Assembly (NCBI GenBank): GCA_002377855.1
Contig: DFQQ01000020.1
Span: forward strand, 1 to 44,058
Length of the DNA stretch: 44,058 nt
Reading direction: 5' to 3'
Origin: Acidovorax delafieldii
GTDB lineage: Bacteria; Pseudomonadota; Gammaproteobacteria; Burkholderiales; Burkholderiaceae_C
Shown here: one piece after another, positions 1 to 6,472 of the stretch
How positions within the stretch are numbered: position 1 is the first letter of the stretch
Layout: each line of letters opens with the position of its first letter
The notes under the pieces: generated by a model
Seen by the model: the letters and a program-made list of their open reading frames with translations, nothing else
Database searches by the model: none
What the model was told of the DNA's origin: nothing
Made by a program: the position numbers and the translations under genes

Positions 1-96
1 ACCATGAAGCACACCGTGAACGCAAACGTGCTCACGATCAGCACCGACCACGCCTGGCGCGTGCGCTGGGGGCTTGCGCCCGGGGGCAAGGTTTGA
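1..96 (+). CDS. 3' end of an unidentified gene (partial)
   Basis: An open frame enters from the left edge and stops with TGA at 94-96. The visible C-terminus ends RWGLAPGGKV. Codons are strongly G/C at third positions, like the real genes in the window, so this is probably the tail of a gene. A Met at position 4 could by itself give a 30-residue peptide, but there is no visible ribosome site. I do not recognise the family. It converges on narL. Confidence 0.45.
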   Translation, partial: TMKHTVNANVLTISTDHAWRVRWGLAPGGKV

Positions 97-467
97 TTAG
101 CCATTGCGCTGTTCCTCTCTTTCGTATGGCAGGTATGGTCCCTTGTATTGAGGACCTTGCCCATCCTTCGCTAGACCATGTGCAGCACGGCAGAGGTAGT
201 AGTCACGGGCAGCGCGGCATCGTCCGAAAGAACTATTGCGCCGTGCGCGCTGTCGTGCATTTCCAAAGCACGCTCGAAGGAGAAGAGCCACCCGAGACCA
301 GGTAATGGCAGGGCGAGGCGTGGCGATGCACGCACCTTGCGGCGCCTGCATTGAAGAAAAAGTGCCTCTGGCGCCCTATCCACAAGCGCAAGCAGCTCTC
401 AAATTGAGAGCAACCAGACATTAGAAGGTGTCGTGAGGATGGGAGGCCTTGCCGCCCCCTGGGGCCG
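97..467. other. Gene-free stretch between convergent genes
   Basis: About 370 bases separate the left partial gene from the end of narL. I see no convincing coding frame here. The only recognisable structure is a copy of the dispersed palindromic repeat at 361-413. Confidence 0.6.
361..413 (+). repeat. Dispersed palindromic repeat, copy 1
   Basis: This is a full-length copy of the roughly 55-nt repeat described at 12054-12110. The left half has CTCTGGCGC followed by CAAGCGC. The right half is a near-perfect palindrome, GCTCTCAA / TTGAGAGC, at 396-412. Against the other copies the right-hand stem covaries: GCTCT/AGAGC here, GCTAT/ATAGC elsewhere. This suggests that the folded form is conserved. 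It lies between convergent genes. Confidence 0.65.
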
Positions 468-1184
468 CTACTCCGCGCGCTGGCGGTCGGATGCGTAGAC
501 GGCCGCCTGTACGCGCGAAGTCAGCCCGAGCTTGCGCAGGATGTGCTGGACATGGATCTTCACCGTGGTTTCGGCAATATCCAGTGTGCGGGCGATTTCC
601 TTGTTGCTCATGCCGCGTGCAATTTCACGCAGCACTTCTTCCTCTCTCGGGGACAGAGGGGTGCCGCTGTCGCCTGCCGGCCCACCGGGCACGTCGGCGA
701 TGTCGGCCGATGGCGGTGCGGACGCCGCGATGGGCGCGCCCTGCGATTGGAACGCTGCCACCAGTTTGCCCATGAGTTCCGGGCTGACCACGGGTTCACC
801 CAGCGCGGCGCGGCGTATGGCTTGTGCGAGCAAATCGCCGTCGATGGTTTTGAGCAAGTACCCTTGGGCCCCGTTGCGCAGCGCGGTGGCCAAGTCCTGC
901 GAATCCTCGCTCACGGTGAGCATGAGCACCCGCGAGCGCGGAGATACCTCGCGCAGTCCGCGAATGGCGTCCACCCCCATGACGCCGGGCAGGTGGTTGT
1001 CCAGCAAAATCACGTCGGGTTGCAGCGCAGGCGCCAGGCGCAGGGCTTCTGCGGCGTCGCCTGCTTCTCCCACCACGCTCAAGCCAGCGTCCTGCCCCAG
1101 CAGGGCGATCAGGCCGCGACGAAACAGGGTGTGGTCATCCACCACCAGCAGGGTCACAGGCGCGGTGGCCGAGGAAGGTGTCAC
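468..1184 (-). CDS. narL: NarL-type nitrate/nitrite response regulator
   Basis: A 238-residue cytoplasmic two-component regulator, probably controlling anaerobic nitrate respiration genes when phosphorylated by the adjacent NarX. The N-terminal receiver domain shows the acidic pair D16-D17, the phospho-acceptor D62 in ILLDNHLPG, T90 and K112. After a linker rich in Ala, Gly and Pro comes a LuxR-type helix-turn-helix (LSPREEEVLREIARG..NKEIA..LDIAETTVKIH). The start is GTG at 1184, preceded by AGGAGC. Its GTGA overlaps the TGA of narX, so the two genes are translationally coupled. An upstream Met in the same frame would run 45 residues into narX and is rejected. Family assignment is confident; NarL rather than another LuxR-type regulator is inferred from the partner kinase and the similarity of the receiver and HTH to NarL. 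Confidence 0.88.
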   Translation of the reverse strand: MTPSSATAPVTLLVVDDHTLFRRGLIALLGQDAGLSVVGEAGDAAEALRLAPALQPDVILLDNHLPGVMGVDAIRGLREVSPRSRVLMLTVSEDSQDLATALRNGAQGYLLKTIDGDLLAQAIRRAALGEPVVSPELMGKLVAAFQSQGAPIAASAPPSADIADVPGGPAGDSGTPLSPREEEVLREIARGMSNKEIARTLDIAETTVKIHVQHILRKLGLTSRVQAAVYASDRQRAE

Positions 1185-3154
1185 GTCAATAGCTCCTGAA
1201 GGGGTGCAGGCAAGGCCGGGGCGGGCAGAGGCGTCGCAGAATTCGATGCCTGCACGGGCCCGCCCGCAGCAAGGGTAGCGGGCACTGGCGGGCGCGGGCT
1301 GCTGGGCAATTCGACGCACACACGCGTGCCCTGCCCAAGATGCGAATGCACCTGAACCACCGCGCCAATGCGCTGGGCCCGCTCGCGCATGATGCCAAGG
1401 CCCACATGCACGGAATCGGGGGGCACTTGGGCCACCTCGAAGCCGATGCCGTCGTCCTGTACTTCAAAGCGCCAGCGGGGATGGCGCTCCACACGCAACT
1501 CCACACGAGAAGCCTTGGCATGCTTGCGCACATTGGACAAGGCTTCCTGCACCATGTGCAACACCTGGATCTGCACGTCTGGCGGCAGGGGCACGCCATG
1601 GCCCGACATGGTCAGTGACGTGGCCATGCCCGTCTGGTGTTCAAACTTCGAGAGGGTGGCGCGCAATGCGGCCTCGATGTCTTCTTCACTCGTGCGTGTG
1701 CGAAAGTGCACCAGCAGCTCGCGCACGTCGCTGTAGCACTCGCGCACACCTACATCGAGTTCGTCAATGCTGCGGTCCCGCTTGGTGGTGTCGCCCTTGA
1801 CTACGGCATCGCGCAGCAACTGCGTCTGAATTTTCAGGAAAGCCAGCGACTGCGCAATGGAGTCGTGCAGTTCGCGCGCAATCATGCTGCGCTCTTGCGC
1901 CACGGCGGCTTCCCGTTCAAGCGCCTTGGCGCGCAGCCCTTCCATGGCGCTCGCCAGGTGGCGGGTCATGGCTTCCAGCAACTCACGCAGTTCATCATTG
2001 AGCGCCACCGGCGAACGGAAAAACAGATCCACCTCGCCCAACACACGCTGCTGCATTTGCACAGGAATGGTCACCATCGTCTCAAAGCCTGCCTCGCGGC
2101 AATGGGGAAGGGCCGCCGCAGAGGCGGGGGTGATGGGGATGACACGGGTGCGGGCTTTTTCCTGCGGCTGCCCACAGTGGCACGAGCCGGTGTGCAGACA
2201 GTGCTCCAGCTCCGCCATGGCCTTGGGCAGCCCATCATTGGCTAGCAGAACGTAGCGTTCGTTGGCCTCGTCGGACCAGCGCATCGCCACCGCGTCAGCC
2301 CCTGCCACGCGCCGGATCTGCCGCACAAACGCGTTGGCAAGCTCCGTCAGGCCAGCAGCATCCGACGCCATGGCACTCACTTCGTACAACGCCGCGAGCC
2401 GCTGGTTCTGCACCGCAATGCTCGCGGTTTTTTCCTGCACCTTCTGCTCCAGCCCCTCGTGGGAGGCCTGCAACGCATGCGCCATCAGGTTGAAGCCCGC
2501 AGACAGCTGACCAAATTCATCGTCGGTATCGACCGGCAACCGGGTGGCAAGGTCGCCTTGGCGCAAGCGCGCCTGGGCACTTTGCAGCCTTGCCACCGGG
2601 TTGATCACCAGCAGATAGCTCACCGCCATGAAAGTGACGGCGGCCGCGATGGCCAGCGCCATCATGCACAGCTGAAACAGGTGCAGCGCGGCGGTCCAGC
2701 CGGCGATCTGGATCTCAATGGTCTCCACGAACCGGTCTACCTCGTGCACAAAGTGATCGGCCTGGGCCAAAGCCTTGTCCCGGTCAGGACGCGGCTCCTG
2801 AGTCCACTGGCGCTGCAGGTTGGCCCAGTCGATGCGAATGGCATCAAAACGGGGACGGGTCTCATCGCTCCAGGGCACGAACAAAGGCCGCGAGGGGTCT
2901 CCGGTGCGCAGCAGTTCCAGACTGGCGTCAAAATCCTTGGCATGCTGCTGCACCGCCTGCACCGGCTCCGTCTGCAGCACCAGCACCATGCGCAGCATGT
3001 TCATGCGCAGACGCCCGGCTTCGTTAACTGCGGCTGCGCCGCCCTCCAGCTTCCATGTCACCCACAGGGTCAATCCGATGGAACTGAGGGCGACCAAGAG
3101 GAAACCTGCACCCAGCGCCAGTAGCTTGGTGGTGAGGGACGGGGAATTTCGCAT
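1181..3154 (-). CDS. narX: NarX-type nitrate/nitrite sensor histidine kinase
   Basis: A membrane sensor kinase of 657 residues from the start chosen here. TM1 lies at about 11-34. A P-box-like segment (AVNEAGRLRMNMLRM, about 42-59) is where NarX/NarQ proteins bind nitrate. TM2 lies at about 156-183, followed by HAMP. A central GAF-like module carries Cys 319, 325, 327 and 352. A HisKA_3 dimerisation domain has H430 in ARELHDS, and a HATPase_c domain follows. An alternative ATG at 3175 would add 7 residues, but its GGAGG lies only 2 nt away. The ATG at 3154 sits exactly 41.5 nt from the centre of an FNR-type site with a -10 hexamer between them, which would make the message leaderless. It overlaps narL by 4 nt and is divergent from the ChaN gene. 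Confidence 0.87.
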   Translation of the reverse strand: MRNSPSLTTKLLALGAGFLLVALSSIGLTLWVTWKLEGGAAAVNEAGRLRMNMLRMVLVLQTEPVQAVQQHAKDFDASLELLRTGDPSRPLFVPWSDETRPRFDAIRIDWANLQRQWTQEPRPDRDKALAQADHFVHEVDRFVETIEIQIAGWTAALHLFQLCMMALAIAAAVTFMAVSYLLVINPVARLQSAQARLRQGDLATRLPVDTDDEFGQLSAGFNLMAHALQASHEGLEQKVQEKTASIAVQNQRLAALYEVSAMASDAAGLTELANAFVRQIRRVAGADAVAMRWSDEANERYVLLANDGLPKAMAELEHCLHTGSCHCGQPQEKARTRVIPITPASAAALPHCREAGFETMVTIPVQMQQRVLGEVDLFFRSPVALNDELRELLEAMTRHLASAMEGLRAKALEREAAVAQERSMIARELHDSIAQSLAFLKIQTQLLRDAVVKGDTTKRDRSIDELDVGVRECYSDVRELLVHFRTRTSEEDIEAALRATLSKFEHQTGMATSLTMSGHGVPLPPDVQIQVLHMVQEALSNVRKHAKASRVELRVERHPRWRFEVQDDGIGFEVAQVPPDSVHVGLGIMRERAQRIGAVVQVHSHLGQGTRVCVELPSSPRPPVPATLAAGGPVQASNSATPLPAPALPAPLQELLT

Positions 3155-3160
3155 CGCCGC

Positions 3161-3202
3161 AGTGTAGGGACACATTGCCTCCAAAACCTTGACACAAGTC
3201 AA
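3161..3202 (-). promoter_or_regulatory. FNR/Anr-type class II promoter of narXL
   Basis: TTGACACAAGTCAA at 3189-3202 is a perfect palindrome matching the FNR/Anr pattern TTGAY-N4-RTCAA. On the minus strand a -10-like TACACT (3166-3161) is followed by six bases and then the ATG at 3154. Taking 3154 as +1, the site centre falls at -41.5 and the hexamer at -12 to -7, the classic geometry for FNR activation. The box also lies 47 nt upstream of the divergent ChaN gene. Confidence 0.6.
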
Positions 3203-3249
3203 GAATTTACATTTGCACTCCAGCCCGCGCAACCGCTTAGCATCTGCCC

Positions 3250-4161
3250 ATGCGCACACTGTTCTCCTTTTTGCTTTGCGACTGTCTTCCCCTGCGCCGT
3301 GCTGCGCTGGCCGTGCTGATGGGCGCGGCACTGGCAGGATGTGTCCACCGTCCACCCAGCGCTGAGGGAGACCAGTGGCCGCTGGTCCTGCGCACCGTGC
3401 TGCCAGCCGAAGTGCTGCTGCTGGGGGAGCAGCACGACGACCCCGAGCACCAGCGCATGCAGCATGACGCGGTGAAATGGCTCGCCATCCGCAACCAGCT
3501 GGGGGCCGTGGTGCTGGAGATGGCCGAACGTGGCACCAGCACAGCAGCCCTGCCAGCGGACGCCACTCCTGCCCAAGTGCAAAGCGCGCTGCGCTGGCAC
3601 GAGGCCGCGTGGCCCTGGGCCGCCTACAGCCCCGCCATCATGGAAGCAGTGCGCGCCGGTATACCCGTGCTGGGAGGCAATCTTCCTCGCACGCAAAGCC
3701 GCAGCGCCATGCGCGACGACACCCTGGACCTGACCTTGCTGCCCCCTGCCCTCGAGCGCCAGCGCGAGGCCATACGCCAGGGCCACTGCAATCTGCTGGC
3801 AGAAACCCAGGTGCCCGCCATGGCTCGCATCCAAATCGCTCGCGACAAGACCATGGCGCAGGTGTTGGTGGAGGCGCAGCGCCAGCACGGCATGACGGTG
3901 GTTTTGATTGCCGGTGCGGGCCATGTGCTGCGCACTGCTGGTGTGCCGGTGCACCTTCCCAAAGACATTACCGCCAGCATCGTCGTGGCGATGCAGCGCA
4001 ACGCGCCACCACCCAGCGGCGACACGGCACCGCCCCAGAACGACGCGGCCATGGCGCAAGCGATTGCCCGCACAGTGCCGGGAGATGCGGACCTGGTGTG
4101 GATATCCCCCTGGCGCGAGGGCCCAGACCACTGCGAGGCACTGCGCCAACAGCTGCAATGA
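3250..4161 (+). CDS. ChaN-family lipoprotein (DUF399)
   Basis: A 303-residue predicted lipoprotein. A basic N-terminus and hydrophobic segment lead to the lipobox LAGC, with C31 as the lipidation site, so it is probably anchored in the outer membrane. The family signature VLLLGEQHDDPEHQ follows at about residues 55-70, and GMTVVLIAGAGHVLRTAGVP lies in the C-terminal half. ChaN of Campylobacter binds haem and is linked to iron uptake. The exact role here is unknown. No convincing ribosome site precedes the ATG. It is divergent from narX and reads toward purU. Family call is good; function is inferred from homologues. Confidence 0.8.
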   Translation: MRTLFSFLLCDCLPLRRAALAVLMGAALAGCVHRPPSAEGDQWPLVLRTVLPAEVLLLGEQHDDPEHQRMQHDAVKWLAIRNQLGAVVLEMAERGTSTAALPADATPAQVQSALRWHEAAWPWAAYSPAIMEAVRAGIPVLGGNLPRTQSRSAMRDDTLDLTLLPPALERQREAIRQGHCNLLAETQVPAMARIQIARDKTMAQVLVEAQRQHGMTVVLIAGAGHVLRTAGVPVHLPKDITASIVVAMQRNAPPPSGDTAPPQNDAAMAQAIARTVPGDADLVWISPWREGPDHCEALRQQLQ

Positions 4162-4246
4162 AGCTACGGGCGTGGCCGCACAGTGAGCCCGCAGAGCAGC
4201 CCACCGCAAAGCAACTCATCGCCGCTGCTGCGACAATCCGGTGCCT

Positions 4247-5095
4247 ATGACCCAAGCCTATATCCTCACCCTGTCTTGCCCCGACCGATTGGGGCTGGTG
4301 CATGCCGTATCCGGTTTCCTGATGGAGCACGGCGGCAATATTGAAGAAGCTGCCCAGTACAACGACCACGCCACAGGCCTTTTCTTCATGCGCGTGCAGT
4401 TTGCTTGCGATCAGCACGACCACGCTACGCTGAAGGCGCGCTTGGCCACCTTTGCAGAACCACACCAGATGCGCTGGAGCCTGCACACCACCGCTGAGCC
4501 CATGAAGACGGTGCTGCTGGTCAGCAAGGAAGGCCATTGCCTCAACGACCTGCTGTTCCGCTGGAAGTCGGGCCTGCTGCCCGTGGACATCCGCGCCATC
4601 ATCAGCAACCACCGCGAGTTCTATCAACTGGCGGCCAGCTACAACGTGCCCTTCCACCACATCCCGGTGACGGCAGCCACCAAGGCCCAGGCCGAGGCCA
4701 AGCAGTTCGAGATCATCGAAGCCGAGGGCGCCGAACTGGTGGTGCTGGCGCGCTACATGCAGGTGCTCAGCGACGACCTGTGTCGTAAGCTGGCAGGCCG
4801 CGCCATCAACATCCACCACAGCTTTTTGCCCAGCTTCAAGGGCGCCAAGCCCTACTACCAGGCACACGACCGGGGGGTGAAGCTCATCGGCGCCACCGCC
4901 CACTACGTGACGGCCGACCTGGACGAAGGCCCGATCATTGAGCAGGATGTGGCCCGCGCCGACCACACCGACACCGTGGAAGACCTTACCGCCCGCGGCC
5001 GCGACACCGAAAGCCAGGTGCTGGCCCGCGCCGTGAAGTGGCACAGCGAACACCGCGTGCTGCTGAACGGGCACAAAACGGTGGTGTTCCGCTAA
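4247..5095 (+). CDS. purU: Formyltetrahydrofolate deformylase
   Basis: A 282-residue cytoplasmic enzyme that hydrolyses 10-formyl-THF to THF and formate, balancing the one-carbon pool and supplying formate for purine synthesis. An N-terminal ACT-type domain (YILTLSCPDRLGLVHAVSGF) is followed by a formyltransferase-fold domain. The active-site triad is visible: Asn and His in INIHHSFLP and Asp in ADLDEGPIIEQD. Length matches the family (about 280-290). The ATG at 4247 is preferred over an in-frame GTG two codons upstream. The gene stands alone between the ChaN gene and a LysR regulator. Confidence 0.93.
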   Translation: MTQAYILTLSCPDRLGLVHAVSGFLMEHGGNIEEAAQYNDHATGLFFMRVQFACDQHDHATLKARLATFAEPHQMRWSLHTTAEPMKTVLLVSKEGHCLNDLLFRWKSGLLPVDIRAIISNHREFYQLAASYNVPFHHIPVTAATKAQAEAKQFEIIEAEGAELVVLARYMQVLSDDLCRKLAGRAINIHHSFLPSFKGAKPYYQAHDRGVKLIGATAHYVTADLDEGPIIEQDVARADHTDTVEDLTARGRDTESQVLARAVKWHSEHRVLLNGHKTVVFR

Positions 5096-5131
5096 GCCTG
5101 CGGCACGGTCTCTATCCTGGCTCCCTGCGAC

Positions 5132-6046
5132 ATGGCCCAGCCTTTGGTGACCAGCGCCGCCCTGTCGTTTCAGACGGGCAATGCGCGGCGCATTCCGCCC
5201 ATCCAGTGCCTGCTGACCTTCGAGGCGCTGGCGCGCCTGCGCAGCGTGACGCAGACGGCGGACGAGCTGTGCGTCACGCCCAGCGCAGTGAGCCACCGCG
5301 TCAAGCAGCTCGAGCAGATGCTGGGGGTGCGCCTGTTCGGGCGGGCCGACTTCTCGCTCACCACCGAAGGCAGCGCCTACCTGGCCCACGTGCGTGAAGG
5401 GCTGGGCGCGCTGCAGCGCTTTCCGGGCGAAGCAACGGCCCCTGGGCGCCGGCGCCTGAAGCTGGCGGTGACGCCCACCTTTGCGCGCACCATCCTGATT
5501 CCACGGCTGCGACAGTTCACCGAAGCCTATCCAGAAATCGACTTGGCCCTGCAGGTGTCCATCCCCCTGCTGGACGTGGTGGCAGAAGACGCCGACCTGA
5601 TGGTGCGCTTTGGCCCTGGGCACTATGCCGACGTGGAACACATTGAACTGGCGCGTGATGTGGTGACGCCCCTGGCATCCCCCGCCTTCGTGCGTGAGCA
5701 CGGGCCTTTCGAGCGCTCGGAAGACCTGGAAGGTCTCCCCCTGCTGCGCAGTCCGCTAGAGCCTTGGCGCACCTGGTTTGCCGTGGCCGGGCTGGACTGG
5801 GCAGAGCCCAGCGAAGGCTCTCAGTTCAATGACATAGGCCTGATGTGCGATGCCGCCGCCGCCGGAATGGGCGTGGCGCTGGTACGCCTGAAGCTGGGCG
5901 CCCCGTGGCTGGAAAATGGCACCCTGGTGCGACTGCTTCCGCTGGAAGCCCACAGCCCCCACGCCCATTACCTGTGCTGGCGCACTGGCGCGATGGAACG
6001 CTGGGAGTGCACGGCCTTTGCGCAGTGGCTCAAGGCAACCCTCTAG
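5132..6046 (+). CDS. LysR-family transcriptional regulator, GcvA-like
   Basis: A 304-residue LysR regulator. The winged helix-turn-helix lies at about 20-80: PPIQCLLTFEALARL, then SVTQTADELCVTPSAVSHRVKQLEQ, then GVRLFGR. A periplasmic-binding-like effector domain begins about residue 105 (RRLKLAVTPTFARTILIPRL). The PPxxxLxxFEA..R opening and overall length match the GcvA/AmpR subgroup. Its target is unknown; purU lies 36 nt upstream on the same strand. The TAG stop (6044-6046) forms the first three bases of the inverted-repeat element at 6044-6208, so the last codon abuts that element. Confidence 0.85.
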   Translation: MAQPLVTSAALSFQTGNARRIPPIQCLLTFEALARLRSVTQTADELCVTPSAVSHRVKQLEQMLGVRLFGRADFSLTTEGSAYLAHVREGLGALQRFPGEATAPGRRRLKLAVTPTFARTILIPRLRQFTEAYPEIDLALQVSIPLLDVVAEDADLMVRFGPGHYADVEHIELARDVVTPLASPAFVREHGPFERSEDLEGLPLLRSPLEPWRTWFAVAGLDWAEPSEGSQFNDIGLMCDAAAAGMGVALVRLKLGAPWLENGTLVRLLPLEAHSPHAHYLCWRTGAMERWECTAFAQWLKATL

Positions 6047-6208
6047 GAACCCTCTGCACGAATCACCGCGCCGTGTCCCTTGCGGTTTCGGCGGTCTGCA
6101 GCGTTGCAAACACTCGCAATAGCCACGGCTATTGCTGCGTTTTGCGCCTTGCAGCCCATCCCGATCCACAGTGCACACTTGCCGCTCGATTCGTGCAGAG
6201 GGTCCCTA
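6044..6208. repeat. Short element with 21-bp terminal inverted repeats
   Basis: The ends are 6044-6064 (TAGGAACCCTCTGCACGAATC) and 6188-6208, whose reverse complement matches at 20 of 21 positions. At the centre, GCAATAGCC-AC-GGCTATTGC (6116-6135) is a perfect 9-bp-arm palindrome. The flanks around it (CTGCAGCGTTGCAAA and TTTTGCGCCTTGCAGC) are also roughly inverted, so the whole 165-nt unit could fold into one long hairpin. It has no coding frame and no obvious target duplication. It looks like a MITE- or REP/BIME-type unit. Only one copy is seen here. Confidence 0.65.
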
Positions 6209-6472
6209 AGGAATTGCTTCAACGCCCTGCCAAGGCTTGCGATCAAGTACACATCCCTGCGCGCATCCCACTTTTTTAGCCGCAAACTGCGCCTCCAACA
6301 TCGGCACGCGCTTTGCGCACTTTTTTGTTGCCATTCTTTTCTTGCTGCTGATACTCCCGCGCTGAAGAGGGGAAGAAGGTGCTCTCGAGCACAGCGGCAG
6401 ACACGATCGATGAACAAACATACCGGTGCTGCAGCGCCCTCCTTCCGCGTACTGACCGTAAGGAGTTGAACC
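6209..6472 (+). promoter_or_regulatory. Leader/promoter region of the CLCA-like protease gene
   Basis: The gene-free stretch between lysR and the protease gene runs from 6047 to 6472; its first part is the inverted-repeat element. In the rest, TTGCCA (6328-6333) and GATACT (6350-6355), 16 nt apart, make a moderate sigma70-type candidate promoter. The ribosome site AAGGAG just upstream of the ATG at 6473 is strong. The promoter call is tentative. Confidence 0.3.

Noticed and set aside
3189..3202. FNR-type box as the regulator of the divergent ChaN gene
   Set aside because: The distance could fit, but there is no -10 element at the required place before 3250, whereas the narX side has one.
3968..5701. 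Very long open frame antisense to the ChaN, purU and lysR genes
   Set aside because: It is opposite three well-supported genes, has no family resemblance, and is an expected by-product of GC-rich codon use.
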